Shown: positions 26,813 through 37,058 of the stretch, in pieces
Layout: the number at the start of each line of letters is the position of its first letter
Position numbering within the stretch: position 1 is the first letter of the stretch
Assembly: GCF_009296025.1 (NCBI RefSeq)
Contig: NZ_CP045178.1
Span: 7,936,001 to 8,000,000, forward strand
Source: Streptomyces tsukubensis
GTDB lineage: Bacteria; Actinomycetota; Actinomycetes; Streptomycetales; Streptomycetaceae
DNA length: 64,000 nucleotides
Direction: 5' to 3'
Program-made: the position numbers and the translations under genes
Notes under the pieces: generated by a model
Told to the model about the DNA's origin: nothing
The model's database searches: none
The model's input: only the letters and a program-made list of their open reading frames with translations

Positions 26813-29326
26813 CTAGAGCTGTCCCACGGCCGTGACACGCAGGACCGCGCGCCCCTCGGCGTCGGATGCTGTCAGGTCGACGTCCGCGCTGATGCCCCAG
26901 TCATGGTCCCCGTTGGGGTCGGCGAAGATCTGCCTGACACGCCACAGGGCCTCCTCGGGCCGCTCCTCGATCAGCAGCAGACGCGGGCCGCGCGCGTCGG
27001 GCCCGGTGCCGAGATCGTCGTAGGCGTCCCAGTAGGCGTCCATGGCGTCGCCCCAGGCGTCCTCGTCCCAGCCGGACTCCGCGTCCATCTCGCCGAGCTG
27101 TCCGACCTTGTCGAGTGCGGCCAGCTCCACCCTTCGGAACATCGAGTTGCGCACGAGTACCCGGAAGGCGCGCGCGTTGGCGGTGACCGGCTTCACCTGA
27201 TCGGCCTTCTCCTGGGCCTCCTCCGCGGTCATCACCTCGGGGTTGGCGAGCTGCTCCCACTCGTCGAGGAGGCTGGAGTCGACCTGCCTCACCATCTCAC
27301 CGAGCCACGCGATGAGGTCTTCGAGGTCCTCGGACTTCAGGTCGTCGGGGACCGTGTGCTCCAGCGCCTTGTACGCGCTCGCCAGGTAGCGCAGCACGAT
27401 GCCTTCGGTGCGGGCCAGCTCGTAGAGGGAGACGAACTCCGTGAAGGAGAGCGCCCGTTCGTACATGTCCCGGATGACGGACTTCGGCGACAGCGGGTGG
27501 TCGCCGACCCACGGATGGCTCTTGCGGTAGGTGTCGTAGGCGTGGAAGAGCAGCTCTTCGAGGGGCTTCGGGTAGGTGATCTCCTGAAGCCGCTCCATCC
27601 GCTCCTCGTACTCGACCCCTTCCGACTTCATCGCCCCGATGGCCTCGCCGCGTGCCTTGTTCTGCTGTGCGGCCAGGATCTGGCGGGGGTCGTCGAGTGT
27701 CGACTCCACCACGGAGACCATGTCCAGGGCGTACGAGGGGGACTCCGGGTCCAGCAGATCGAAGGCCGCGAGGGCGAAGGTCGAAAGCGGCTGGTTCAGC
27801 GCGAAGTCCTGCTGGAGGTCGACGGTGAGCCGCACGATCCGGCCCTCCGCGTCCGGCGTCTGAAGCTTCTCGACAATGCCGCCGTCGAGCATGGAGCGGT
27901 AGATCGCGATGGCTCGCCGGATATGCCTGAGCTGCTGCTTGCGGGGCTCGTGGTTGTCCTCCAGGAGGTGCCGCATCGCCTCGAAAGCGTTGCCCGGCCG
28001 CGCGATCACCGAGAGGATCATGGTGTGGGTCACCCGGAAACGCGAGGTCAGCGGCTCAGGCTCGGAGCCGATCAGCTTCTCGAAGGTGGTCTCGCTCCAG
28101 CCGATGAAACCCTCGGGCGCCTTCTTACGCACCACCTTGCGCCGCTTCTTGGGGTCGTCACCCGCTTTGGCCAGCGCCTTCTCGTTCTCGACGACATGCT
28201 CGGGCGCCTGCGCCACGACCAGTCCCGCCGTGTCGAAACCGGCGCGTCCCGCCCGTCCCGCGATCTGGTGGAACTCCCTGGCACGCAGTACCCGCACGCG
28301 AGTGCCGTCGTACTTCGACAGGGCGGTGAACAGTACGGTGCGGATGGGTACGTTCACACCCACGCCGAGGGTGTCCGTGCCGCAGATGACCTTGAGGAGA
28401 CCGGCCTGGGCGAGCTTCTCGACCAGCCGCCGGTACTTGGGCAGCATCCCCGCGTGGTGGACGCCGATCCCGTGCCGGACATAGCGCGAGAGGTTCTGGC
28501 CGAACTTCGTGGTGAAGCGGAAGTTGCCGATCAGGTCGGCGATCTTGTCCTTCTCCTCACGCGAGCACATGTTGATGCTCATCAGTGCCTGCGCCCGTTC
28601 GACGGCCTGGGCCTGCGTGAAGTGGACGATGTAGACCGGTGCCTGCTTGGTCTCCAACAGTTCGGTCAGGGTCTCCGTCATGGGGGTCAGCCGGTACTCG
28701 TACGAGAGCGGGACCGGGCGTGTCGCGGAGCGCACCACGGTGGTCGGCCGACCGGTACGGCGGGTCAGGTCCTTCTCGAACATCGTGACGTCGCCCAGGG
28801 TGGCCGACATCAGGATGAACTGGGCCTGCGGCAGTTCGAGCAGTGGGATCTGCCAGGCCCAGCCTCGGTCCGGCTCCGCGTAGAAATGGAACTCGTCCAT
28901 CACGACCTGGCCGATGTCGGCGTTCTTGCCGTCCCGCAGGGCGATCGAGGCGAGCACCTCGGCGGTACAGCAGATCACCGGGGCGTCGGCGTTGACGGAG
29001 GCGTCTCCGGTGAGCATGCCGACGTTCTCGGTACCGAAGAGCTTGCAGAGGTCGAAGAACTTCTCGGACACCAGCGCCTTGATCGGGGCGGTGTAGAACG
29101 TGACCTTGTCCTGCGCGAGCGCGGTGAAGTGGGCCCCCGCCGCGACCAGGCTCTTTCCGGAGCCGGTCGGCGTCGAGAGGATCACATTGGCTCCGGACAC
29201 AACCTCGATCATCGCCTCCTCTTGCGCCGGGTAGAGGATGATCCCCTCGCTCTCGGCCCAGGACGAGAAGGCTTCGAAGAGGGCATCGGGGTCGGCGTCA
29301 GGCGGTAGCTGATCGATAAGGGTCAC
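26813..29326 (-). CDS. Ski2-like DEAD/DEAH RNA helicase with DUF3516-type tail
   Basis: An 837-residue superfamily 2 helicase. The core shows LSTPTGSGKSLVA (motif I), FYTAPIKALVSEK (Ia), VVMDEFHFYAEPDRGW (II), FILMSATLG (III) and FHQIAGRAGRAGFD (VI). The long C-terminal region (about 450-837), with YELARTEGIVLRYLASAYKALE, matches the actinobacterial DUF3516-type tail. It likely unwinds structured RNA in processing or ribosome-related work. Alone on its strand, divergent from the membrane hydrolase gene. Confidence 0.92.
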   Translation of the reverse strand: MTLIDQLPPDADPDALFEAFSSWAESEGIILYPAQEEAMIEVVSGANVILSTPTGSGKSLVAAGAHFTALAQDKVTFYTAPIKALVSEKFFDLCKLFGTENVGMLTGDASVNADAPVICCTAEVLASIALRDGKNADIGQVVMDEFHFYAEPDRGWAWQIPLLELPQAQFILMSATLGDVTMFEKDLTRRTGRPTTVVRSATRPVPLSYEYRLTPMTETLTELLETKQAPVYIVHFTQAQAVERAQALMSINMCSREEKDKIADLIGNFRFTTKFGQNLSRYVRHGIGVHHAGMLPKYRRLVEKLAQAGLLKVICGTDTLGVGVNVPIRTVLFTALSKYDGTRVRVLRAREFHQIAGRAGRAGFDTAGLVVAQAPEHVVENEKALAKAGDDPKKRRKVVRKKAPEGFIGWSETTFEKLIGSEPEPLTSRFRVTHTMILSVIARPGNAFEAMRHLLEDNHEPRKQQLRHIRRAIAIYRSMLDGGIVEKLQTPDAEGRIVRLTVDLQQDFALNQPLSTFALAAFDLLDPESPSYALDMVSVVESTLDDPRQILAAQQNKARGEAIGAMKSEGVEYEERMERLQEITYPKPLEELLFHAYDTYRKSHPWVGDHPLSPKSVIRDMYERALSFTEFVSLYELARTEGIVLRYLASAYKALEHTVPDDLKSEDLEDLIAWLGEMVRQVDSSLLDEWEQLANPEVMTAEEAQEKADQVKPVTANARAFRVLVRNSMFRRVELAALDKVGQLGEMDAESGWDEDAWGDAMDAYWDAYDDLGTGPDARGPRLLLIEERPEEALWRVRQIFADPNGDHDWGISADVDLTASDAEGRAVLRVTAVGQL

Positions 29327-29458
29327 CCCTCCATCTTGCCTTCCTTACCGGTCGATGGGGGAATCGGGCGGCCGTGCGAAGATCATGACCACTACGCTGA
29401 GTTGCCGACGGCGCATCAACTGCGCGGCGGCAGAAGAGGAATGGGGCGGGGCACAGCC

Positions 29459-30250
29459 ATGATGGGACCGGCACACTCACTGTCCGGGGCGGCGGCCTGG
29501 CTGGGGGCGGGGGCCGCGGCTGCCGCGGCCGGGCATGCCATGCCCTGGCCTGTGCTCCTGGCAGGGGCACTGATCACCGCGGGCGCGGCGCTCGCGCCGG
29601 ATCTGGATCACAAGTCCGCGACCATCTCGCGCGCCTTCGGACCGTTCTCCCGCTGGCTGTGCGGTGTCGTGGACGCCATCTCGTACGCCACGTACAAGGC
29701 GACGAAGATGCGGGGGGACCCCCGACGCACAGGCGGTCACCGCACCCTCACCCACACGTGGGTATGGGCGGTACTGATAGGCGCCGGCGCCTCAGGGGCC
29801 GCCGTCAAGGGGGGACGCTGGGCGGTGCTGGCGATCCTCTTCGTCCATATGGTGCTGGCCGTGGAGGGGCTGCTGTGGCGGGCCGCGAGGGTCTCAAGCG
29901 ACGTACTCGTGTGGCTACTCGGAGCGACCAGCGCGTGGATGCTCGCGGGGATTCTCGACCAGCCGGGCAACGGCTCACTCTGGCTGTTCACCGAGCCGGG
30001 CCAGGAGTACGCGTGGCTGGGCCTGCCCATCGTGCTCGGCGCCCTCGTGCATGACGTGGGTGACGCACTGACGGTCTCGGGCTGTCCGGTCCTGTGGCCC
30101 ATCCCGATCGGTCACAAGCGCTGGTACCCGATCGGCCCGCCGAAGTTCATGCGCTTCCGGGCCGGGAGCTGGGTGGAGCTGAAGGTGCTCATGCCGGTGT
30201 TCATGCTGCTCGGAGGGGTCGGAGCGATAGCCGCGCTGAACTTCATATAG
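29459..30250 (+). CDS. YdjM-type membrane-bound metal-dependent hydrolase
   Basis: Integral membrane protein of the LexA-regulated YdjM family, about 263 residues. The metal-binding motif set is visible: MGPAHSLSGAAAW, APDLDHKSATISR and GGHRTLTHTWVW. Hydrophobic segments such as AVLIGAGASGAAV, WAVLAILFVHMVLAVEGLLW and VLMPVFMLLGGVGAIAALNF add to it. I start at the tandem ATGs at 29459/29462; an ATG at 29441 directly abuts AGGA, leaving no spacing. Divergent from the helicase. Substrate unknown, probably membrane lipid or phosphoester. Confidence 0.85.
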   Translation: MMGPAHSLSGAAAWLGAGAAAAAAGHAMPWPVLLAGALITAGAALAPDLDHKSATISRAFGPFSRWLCGVVDAISYATYKATKMRGDPRRTGGHRTLTHTWVWAVLIGAGASGAAVKGGRWAVLAILFVHMVLAVEGLLWRAARVSSDVLVWLLGATSAWMLAGILDQPGNGSLWLFTEPGQEYAWLGLPIVLGALVHDVGDALTVSGCPVLWPIPIGHKRWYPIGPPKFMRFRAGSWVELKVLMPVFMLLGGVGAIAALNFI

Positions 30251-30309
30251 GTCTGCGGTGAGCCGGCGGGCGCCCGTGGCCGACCGCACGGGATAGCCCC
30301 GCCGATCCG

Positions 30310-30338
30310 CCCCGTCGGGCTCTGCGAGTCCGACGGGG
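30310..30338 (+). terminator. Hairpin terminator after the membrane hydrolase gene
   Basis: Perfect 9-bp stem CCCCGTCGG/CCGACGGGG with an 11-base loop, 60 bases past the stop. The remainder up to the heptad repeat at 30584 shows no gene. Confidence 0.65.
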
Positions 30339-30583
30339 ACACCCGCACCGCTCGCCGGAGAAGACGGGGCGGCGTCCTGCGTCCGTCCGTCCTGAGGTGT
30401 CGGTGAGGGGGTGCGGGCCCCTCGTCGGCGACGCGGTCCACGCCACGACACCGGCCTCGGCCGGGGAGCGTGCACTGCCTGCCCTGCTCGACACGGACGT
30501 ACAGGCCGGGCCGCCGTCACATCCGCCACAGGCCTCCGTGCGGGTCGGCAGGGAGCGGAAGGACAACGCCGTACACTCCCGCC

Positions 30584-30723
30584 GGAGCCCGGAGCCCGGA
30601 GCCCGGAGCCCGGAGCCCGGAGCCCGGAGCCCGGAGCCCGGAGCCCGGAGCCCGGAGCCCGGAGCCCGGAGCCCGGAGCCCGGAGCCCGGAGCCCGGAGC
30701 CCGGAGCCCGGAGCCCGGAGCCC
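30584..30723. repeat. 20 perfect tandem copies of GGAGCCC
   Basis: 140 bases made of exactly 20 identical 7-base units, directly downstream of the ABC exporter operon (its stop is at 30749). Because 7 is not a multiple of 3, all frames read a repeating SPEPGAR-type peptide, which gives spurious long ORFs. Likely a slippage-prone microsatellite; it may also form structure in the 3' end of the exporter mRNA. Confidence 0.95.
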
Positions 30724-30748
30724 GGACGCCGCCGCTCCCAGGGTCACC

Positions 30749-32530
30749 TCATCCGTGCCAGGACCGCCACAGTGCCGCGTACGCCCCGTCTTCGGCCACC
30801 AGTTCGTCATGGCTGCCCAGTTCGCTGATCCGACCGCCCTCCACGACCGCGATGACGTCGGCGTCGTGCGCTGTGTGCAGGCGGTGGGCGATGGCGACCA
30901 CCGTGCGCCCTTCCAGTACCCGGGCGAGCGAGCGTTCCAGGTGGCGGGCGGCGCGCGGGTCGAGGAGCGAGGTGGCCTCGTCGAGTACCAGTGTGTGCGG
31001 GTCCGCCAGCACCAGGCGGGCCAGCGCGATCTGCTGTGCCTGGGCCGGTGTCAGTGCTAGAGACCCGGAACCCACTTCTGAGTCGAGCTCGTCGGTGAGG
31101 TTTCTCGCCCAGGTGTCCGCGTCGACGGCTCCGAGCGCCGCCCAGAGCTCGGCGTCCTCGGCCTCGGATCTGGCCAGCCGCAGATTGTCCCGCAGGCTCC
31201 CCACGAAGACGTGGTGCTCCTGATTGACGAGGGCCACGTGGATGCGGACCTGTTCCGCGGGCATCCGGGACAGTTCCGCGCCGCCCAGGGTGACCTCGCC
31301 CGTCCTGGGGGCGTAGATACCGGCGAGCAACCTTCCCAGTGTGGACTTGCCCGCGCCCGACGGCCCCACGAGTGCCACCCGGGTGCCGGGCTCCACGGAG
31401 AGCGACACCTGGCGCAGTACATCGACCCCCTCCACGTAACCGAAGTGCACGTCGTCCGCGTCGACCTTCCGCCCGTCGGGCCGTACGGAAGCGTCGCCCG
31501 CCTCCGGCTCGATGTCACGGACACCGACCAGCCTCGCCAGCGACACCTGCGCCACCTGGATCTCGTCGTACCACCGCAGAATGAGCCCGACCGGGTCCAC
31601 CAGCATCTGCGCGATGAGCGCGCACGTCGTCAGCTGGCCCACGTCGATCCAGCCCTGAAGGACGAAGACTCCGCCGACCATCAGTACGGAGGCGAGCACC
31701 GTCACATGGGTGACGTTGACCGCGGGGAAAAGTACCGACCTGAGCCAGAGGGTGTACCTCTCCCACGAGGTCCATTCGGCCACACGCCGGTCAGAGAGCG
31801 CGATCCTCCGCGCGCCGAGGCGGTGCGCCTCCACGGTGTGGCCCGCGTCCACGGTCTCCGTCAGCGCGGCGGCCACCGCGGCGTACCCGGCGGCCTCGGA
31901 ACGGTAGGCGGCGGGAGCCCGTCGGTAATACCAACGACAGACGATCACGAGCAGAGGTGCGGCGATGAGCACCGCGGGCGCCAGCGGTGGAGCGGTGAAG
32001 GTGAGCCCGGCGATCAGCAGGACGATCCACACCGCGCCGATCGCCAACTGCGGCACGGCCTCCCGCATCGCGTTGGCGAGCCGGTCGATGTCCGTGGTGA
32101 TCCTCGACAGCAGATCACCCGTTCCCGCACGTTCCAGCACCCCCGGCGGCAGGGCCACGGAGCGCACCAGGAAATCCTCCCGCAGATCCGCAAGCATCTC
32201 CTCGCCGAGCACCGCCCCGCGCAGCCGCACCATCCGCGTGAAGACGGTCTGTACGGCGAGAGCCACCGCGAAGATCGTGATGGTGCTGCCCAGCGCGATG
32301 TCCTTGGCGCCGTCCGACATCTTCTCGACGACGCCGCCCAGCAGGTACGGCCCCACCATCGAGGCGATGACGGTGACGGCGTTGACGACGATCAGTACGG
32401 TGAACGCGCCGCGGTGGCGCCGCAGCAGCTCACCCGCGTAGGCCCGTACGGTCGACGGGGCTCCGACGGGCAGAGTCTCCGCCGTCGTGGGGGCCGCCGG
32501 ATCGTACTCCGGTGGCGCAAGGCCGATCAT
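30749..32530 (-). CDS. ABC exporter half-transporter B (intact Walker A, degenerate signature)
   Basis: A 593-residue membrane-ATPase fusion of the type I exporter family. Six helices lie within residues 40-330. The nucleotide-binding domain follows with Walker A GPSGAGKST, Walker B HTLVLDEATSLLD and switch histidine IAHRLHTAHD. The signature LSGGQ is replaced by ALTPAQAQQIALAR, a degenerate form seen in this streptomycete subfamily. The start overlaps the stop of the partner gene (ATGA). With its partner it should form a heterodimer with one consensus and one dead ATP site. Substrate unknown. Confidence 0.9.
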   Translation of the reverse strand: MIGLAPPEYDPAAPTTAETLPVGAPSTVRAYAGELLRRHRGAFTVLIVVNAVTVIASMVGPYLLGGVVEKMSDGAKDIALGSTITIFAVALAVQTVFTRMVRLRGAVLGEEMLADLREDFLVRSVALPPGVLERAGTGDLLSRITTDIDRLANAMREAVPQLAIGAVWIVLLIAGLTFTAPPLAPAVLIAAPLLVIVCRWYYRRAPAAYRSEAAGYAAVAAALTETVDAGHTVEAHRLGARRIALSDRRVAEWTSWERYTLWLRSVLFPAVNVTHVTVLASVLMVGGVFVLQGWIDVGQLTTCALIAQMLVDPVGLILRWYDEIQVAQVSLARLVGVRDIEPEAGDASVRPDGRKVDADDVHFGYVEGVDVLRQVSLSVEPGTRVALVGPSGAGKSTLGRLLAGIYAPRTGEVTLGGAELSRMPAEQVRIHVALVNQEHHVFVGSLRDNLRLARSEAEDAELWAALGAVDADTWARNLTDELDSEVGSGSLALTPAQAQQIALARLVLADPHTLVLDEATSLLDPRAARHLERSLARVLEGRTVVAIAHRLHTAHDADVIAVVEGGRISELGSHDELVAEDGAYAALWRSWHG

Positions 32531-34464
32531 GCTCGCTCCTCGATCTCATCCAGCTCCGCGGTGGCGGTGTCGGGCGGTCCCTCGACGTCCGCTGGGCCAT
32601 CAGCACCGGCCGTACGGGCGGACGCACCCGTGGACCCGTTCCCGTCCCACGGAGCGGACGAGGGTTCCGCGCGCGTGACCTGTTCGCGTGCGGCGGCTTC
32701 CTCGTCCGTCTCGCGGGTGACCACCGCCCGGTAGAGCGGCTCGCTCTCCACGAGGCGGCGATGGGTGCCCGCTGCGACGACCGCGCCCTTGTGCAGGAGG
32801 ACGACGCGGTCGGCCCGGTCCAGCAGCAGCGGGGACGAGGTCAGGACCACCGTGGTGCGGCCCCGCCGCAGTCCGCCGAGTCCGTCCGCGATGCGTGCCT
32901 CCGTGTGCGAGTCGACCGCGGAGGTCGGCTCGTCGAGTACCAGTACCTCGGGGTCGGCGACCAGTGACCTCGCCAGCGCGAGCCGTTGGCGCTGCCCGCC
33001 GGAGAGGGACCGGCCCCGCTCGGTGATCCGGGTTCTCAATGGATCGCCGTTCACCCCTACGGACGCCTGCGCGAGCGCCGCGAGGACGTCCTCGCAGCGT
33101 GCGGCGTCCAGTGCCACCAGCGGGCCGACCTGACCGGACGCGGGCACGTCGAGGAGTTCACTCAACGTGCCGGAGAGAAGAACGGGGTCCTTGTCCTGGA
33201 CGAGAACGGCGGTGCGTGCGGCCGTCACCTCAAGGCCGTCCAGCGCGACGCCCCCGAGCAGGACCGACGGCAACTCCGCGGAGTCCGGAGCGTGTCCGCC
33301 GAGCCGCTCCGCGAGCCGCCCCGCCGCGTCCGGGTCCCCGCACACGACAGCCGTGAACTCACCCGAGCGGGCCAGCAGCCCCGTATCCGGGTCGTACAGG
33401 TCTCCCCGGAGCGGCTCGTGGGTGGAGGCGGTCCCGGTGTCCGCCGCGTCGGAAACTCCCGCCACCGGGTCCCTGCGCAGCGCCAAGACCCTGGCGGCAC
33501 GCTTCGCCGAGGGGCGGGAGAAGGAGTAGGCCATGGCGATTTCCTCGAAGTGGCGCAAGGGATAGCTCAGCAGCGCGACCGTGCTGTAAACGGTCACCAA
33601 CTGGCCGACCGAGATCGTGCCGTCCCTGGCCAGCGCCACGCCGTACCAGACCACCGCGATCATCAGCAGCCCCGGCAGCATCACCTGCACCGCCCCGATC
33701 AGCGACCACAGCCGCGCACTGCGGACGGCCGCGCGTCGCACCTCCTGCGAGGCGCGCCGATAGCGTTCGAGGAAGAGTTCCTCGCCGCCGATTCCGCGCA
33801 GCACTCGAAGTCCCGCCACCGTGTCGGAGGCGAGTTCGGTCGCCCGGCCCGCCTTCTCCCGCTGGATGTCGGCCCGGCGGGTCGAGGGCGGAAGCAGCGG
33901 AAGCACCGCGAGAGCCACGAGCGGAAGACCGATGGCCACGACAGCACCCAGGGCAGGTTGGTACAGCACCAGGCCGACGCAGACCAGCACGATCGTCAGC
34001 GCGGCCGCGAGGAACCGGGACAGGGCCTCGATGAACCAGCCGATCTTCTCCACGTCCCCGGTGGACACCGCGACGACCTCGCCTGCCGCGACTCTTCGCG
34101 TGAGACCCGCGCCGAGCTCCGCGGCCCTACGGGACAGGAGCTGCTGGATGCGCGCCGCGGCGGTGATCCAGTTGGTCACCGCGGTGCGATGCAGCATCGT
34201 GTCGCCGACCGCGATGCCTGCCCCGGCCAGGAGCAGCAGGGCACCCGCCAGGGCGAGCCGCCCGCCCGACCTGTCCACCACCGCCTCGATGGCGAATCCC
34301 ACGGGGTAGGGGAGGGCCGCGATGGCTGCGAAGTTCAGGACCCCCCAGGCCAGGGCCTTCGCCTGTCCTCCCAGTTGATTGCGGCCGAGCCAGAGAAGGA
34401 AGCGAGGACCCGAGCGTGCGTCCGGCACACCTGGATCTGGATAGGGAAGCTGGCGAATCTGCAT
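32527..34464 (-). CDS. ABC exporter half-transporter A (degenerate Walker A, intact signature)
   Basis: A 645-residue type I exporter subunit. The membrane domain spans about residues 35-310 (VLNFAAIAALPYPVGFAIEA, ALLLLAGAGIAVGD, TIVLVCVGLVLYQPALGAV). In the ATPase domain the P-loop is replaced by VVCGDPDAAGRLA, without the GKS/T lysine. The signature RSLSGGQRQRLALARS and Walker B VLVLDEPTSAVD are intact. A disordered acidic tail closes the protein. Upstream member of the pair, coupled by a 4-base overlap. It complements the defects of its partner exactly. Confidence 0.9.
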   Translation of the reverse strand: MQIRQLPYPDPGVPDARSGPRFLLWLGRNQLGGQAKALAWGVLNFAAIAALPYPVGFAIEAVVDRSGGRLALAGALLLLAGAGIAVGDTMLHRTAVTNWITAAARIQQLLSRRAAELGAGLTRRVAAGEVVAVSTGDVEKIGWFIEALSRFLAAALTIVLVCVGLVLYQPALGAVVAIGLPLVALAVLPLLPPSTRRADIQREKAGRATELASDTVAGLRVLRGIGGEELFLERYRRASQEVRRAAVRSARLWSLIGAVQVMLPGLLMIAVVWYGVALARDGTISVGQLVTVYSTVALLSYPLRHFEEIAMAYSFSRPSAKRAARVLALRRDPVAGVSDAADTGTASTHEPLRGDLYDPDTGLLARSGEFTAVVCGDPDAAGRLAERLGGHAPDSAELPSVLLGGVALDGLEVTAARTAVLVQDKDPVLLSGTLSELLDVPASGQVGPLVALDAARCEDVLAALAQASVGVNGDPLRTRITERGRSLSGGQRQRLALARSLVADPEVLVLDEPTSAVDSHTEARIADGLGGLRRGRTTVVLTSSPLLLDRADRVVLLHKGAVVAAGTHRRLVESEPLYRAVVTRETDEEAAAREQVTRAEPSSAPWDGNGSTGASARTAGADGPADVEGPPDTATAELDEIEERA

Positions 34465-34749
34465 GATGTCCCAGGACTCGGTACGGGTGGCGCGGACTTA
34501 CGGATGGTGAGCAGGCGGAAGCGGTACGACAGGTAAACGTAGTGCGGAACGCCACCGCATCCGCGGGGAACGGCGTCACGCAGTACGCGAACGCACGCCG
34601 CGGCGCGCGGAAAGCAGGGTGCAAACCACGAAAGGCTCACCTCCCCGCACGCTCGGAGGCAAACGGTTTTCCGTTCCGAGGCAAAGAATCGGCCCGGTTC
34701 TCCCGCCCCGCCCGGCGGCGTGCGCGTGGGACTTCTCCCTGGTGCGACG

Positions 34750-35490
34750 ATGGGACTCATGCGAATAGCCGGTGCGGTGCGGACCGCGGTCGCCACAGCG
34801 GCCGCCCTTGTTCTTGTGACGTCCTGCGGAGCCTCCGGAGCCGGGGACAAGAAGAAGGACGACGCGGGCAGCGGGCACGCCGAGCCGACGGCCGCCCCCA
34901 CCAAGGACCTGAAGGCGATCCCCGGAATCGGTGACCGCCTCCGGTCGAGGATTCCCGGTGCGAGCCACCAGGTCGTCGCGGTCTACGGCGAGGGTGTGAA
35001 CTCGGCCGACTCCACGGTGGTCCTCTGGACGAAGCACGGATCGACGTGGGACCGGACCAGCAAGTGGGCGGCGCACAACGGCAAGAAAGGCTGGAGCACC
35101 GACCACCGCGAGAACGACAATCGCAGCCCCGTGGGGGTGTACACCCTCTCCGACGCCGGTGGCGTGCTCGCCGACCCCGGAGCGAAACTCCCCTACACGC
35201 AGACATCGTCCATCCAGGCGCCCCACTACTGGGCCAAATCGCACTGGCACGACTTCGACTACGTCATCGCCATCGACTACAACCGCGTCAAGGGCACGCC
35301 GCCCAACAACCCGACGCGTCCGCAGGGCCAGACCAAGGGCGGCAGCATCTGGCTCCACATGGACCACGGAAGCGGTACCTCCGCGTGTGTGAGCCTGCCG
35401 AAGCCGGCCATGCGTGAACTGCTGCGCACCATCGATCCGGCCGAGCACCCCGTCGTGGTCATGGGTGACAAGGCGCATCTGAAGGTCTGA
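34750..35490 (+). CDS. Lipoprotein L,D-transpeptidase-family protein
   Basis: A 246-residue exported protein. A signal peptide ends in a lipobox-like LVLVTSCGASG, implying a membrane-anchored lipoprotein. The C-terminal catalytic segment GSIWLHMDHGSGTSACVSLP has the histidine and cysteine of YkuD-like L,D-transpeptidases (SxxCVxL), which form 3-3 crosslinks in peptidoglycan. NDNRSPVGVYTLSDAGG is also family-like. The start could be 34750 or 34759; both give the same signal. Divergent from the ABC exporter pair. Confidence 0.85.
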   Translation: MGLMRIAGAVRTAVATAAALVLVTSCGASGAGDKKKDDAGSGHAEPTAAPTKDLKAIPGIGDRLRSRIPGASHQVVAVYGEGVNSADSTVVLWTKHGSTWDRTSKWAAHNGKKGWSTDHRENDNRSPVGVYTLSDAGGVLADPGAKLPYTQTSSIQAPHYWAKSHWHDFDYVIAIDYNRVKGTPPNNPTRPQGQTKGGSIWLHMDHGSGTSACVSLPKPAMRELLRTIDPAEHPVVVMGDKAHLKV

Positions 35491-35630
35491 CCTGGCCGCG
35501 ATCCGAGATCCGAGGGCTGAGATCCGAGGGCCGTGGGCCGGGGCAGTCCGGTTGCCCCGCGGCCCACGGGAACATTCGGCGGGGTCGCGTTCCGGTGCGA
35601 CCCCGCCCGTCCGTCCTGGAACGTAGCGGG

Positions 35631-37058
35631 TCACTCCTTGGGCTTCTCGGAATCCGTTCCGGCCCGCTTCTTCTTCCAGAGCCCGCGAGTGAAGTCGGGA
35701 ATCTGCTGTGGAGCGCCCTTCGCCTTGATCGACGCGTGGCTCAGAGGGACGGGGGACGTCCATGTGGCGGCGTCGTACACGTCGAAGTCGGGCACCAGCC
35801 CCAGCCGCACGCACTGCATCAGCCGGAAGACCATGATGTAGTCCATGCCCCCGTGGCCACCCGGCGGATCGGAGTGCTCCTTCCACAGCCAGTGGTCCCA
35901 CTCCGTGTACGCGGAGAAGTCGCCCCACTCGTCGTTCGTGTGGTCAGGCTCGATGTAGATGCGCTCCGGATAGTCCTCGAAGACCCCCTTCGTGCCGCCG
36001 AGGCTGTTGATCCTGCTGTAGGGGTGAGGGGTGGAGACATCGTGTTCGAGCCGGATCACCCGGCCCTTCGCCGTCTGTAGGAGGCTGATCGTACGATCGC
36101 TCTCGATGTACGACTCCTTCCAGCTCGGGTCGGTCTTGGGCATGTGCGCTGCCCGGTACTGGGACAGCCCCAGAGACGGCGTCCCGAAGCTGGAGATGTG
36201 GGTGACGCGGTCACCGCGGTTGACATCCATGTACGACGCGACGGGGCCGAAGCCGTGGTTGGGATAGAGATCCCCCCGCATCCTCGTGTGCCACTGGCGG
36301 CGCCACGGGCCCTCGTAGTAGTCCGGGTCGAACATCAGGTTGCGCAGGTCGTGGTTGTACGCCCCAGCCCCGTGCAGCAGATCGCCGAACAGCCCCGCGT
36401 GTGCCATCCTCAGCACCCGCATCTCGTTCCTGCCGTAGCAGCAGTTCTCCAGTTGCACGCAGTGCCTGCGGGTCCGCTCCGACAGGTCGACCAGCTCCCA
36501 CAGCTGGTCGAGACGGAGGGAGATCGGACACTCCACCCCGACGTGCTTGCCGTGCAGCATCGCCGTTTTCGCCATCTCGAAGTGCCAGTCCCAGGGCGAG
36601 GAGACATAGACGAAATCGATGTCACCGCGCTCGCAGAGGTGCACGAAGTCGTGCTCACCCTTGGTGTACGTGGCGGGCGCGGGCCGGCCCGCCTCCGTCA
36701 CCTTCTTCGCGGCCCGCTCCGTCTTCTCCTTCACCGGGTCGCACAAGGCGGTCACCCTGACACCCGGTACCGCCAGAAACAGATCGATCATGCTCCCGCC
36801 GCGATTGCCGAGCCCGACGATGCCGACCCTCACCGTGGCACGTCTCTCGAACGGCACCCCGATCATCGTGGCACCCTTCCTGTCAGGCACCGCGGGCCCG
36901 TCTTCCGCCTCCCGCACGTCCGCCGCCTCGGCCGCACCCCCGGTGAGCGCACCGAGACCGATACCCGCTCCCGCCACCCCGGCGGTACGCAGAAGCGCCC
37001 GCCTGGAGTATCCGTCTGTCGAATCGTCGGGTTCCGGTGTCGCCTTCTCGTCGTGCAT
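35631..37058 (-). CDS. Tat-exported GH109/Gfo-Idh-MocA oxidoreductase
   Basis: A 475-residue NAD-dependent protein of the GH109 type (alpha-N-acetylgalactosaminidase-like mechanism via transient oxidation). Twin-arginine signal [20 protein letters not shown] precedes a Rossmann motif [50 protein letters not shown] and [18 protein letters not shown] are GH109 landmarks. Substrate may be a different amino sugar. Ribosome site GGAGG before the ATG at 37058. Alone on its strand between non-related genes. Confidence 0.85.
   Translation of the reverse strand: MHDEKATPEPDDSTDGYSRRALLRTAGVAGAGIGLGALTGGAAEAADVREAEDGPAVPDRKGATMIGVPFERRATVRVGIVGLGNRGGSMIDLFLAVPGVRVTALCDPVKEKTERAAKKVTEAGRPAPATYTKGEHDFVHLCERGDIDFVYVSSPWDWHFEMAKTAMLHGKHVGVECPISLRLDQLWELVDLSERTRRHCVQLENCCYGRNEMRVLRMAHAGLFGDLLHGAGAYNHDLRNLMFDPDYYEGPWRRQWHTRMRGDLYPNHGFGPVASYMDVNRGDRVTHISSFGTPSLGLSQYRAAHMPKTDPSWKESYIESDRTISLLQTAKGRVIRLEHDVSTPHPYSRINSLGGTKGVFEDYPERIYIEPDHTNDEWGDFSAYTEWDHWLWKEHSDPPGGHGGMDYIMVFRLMQCVRLGLVPDFDVYDAATWTSPVPLSHASIKAKGAPQQIPDFTRGLWKKKRAGTDSEKPKE

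Noticed and set aside
25259..29308. 1349-residue plus-strand open frame
   Set aside because: It is antisense to the thioesterase and helicase genes. The GC-rich codon bias of those genes keeps the opposite frame open.
30397..31223. Plus-strand frames rich in SPEPGAR
   Set aside because: They are produced by the 7-base tandem repeat and by antisense of the ABC gene.
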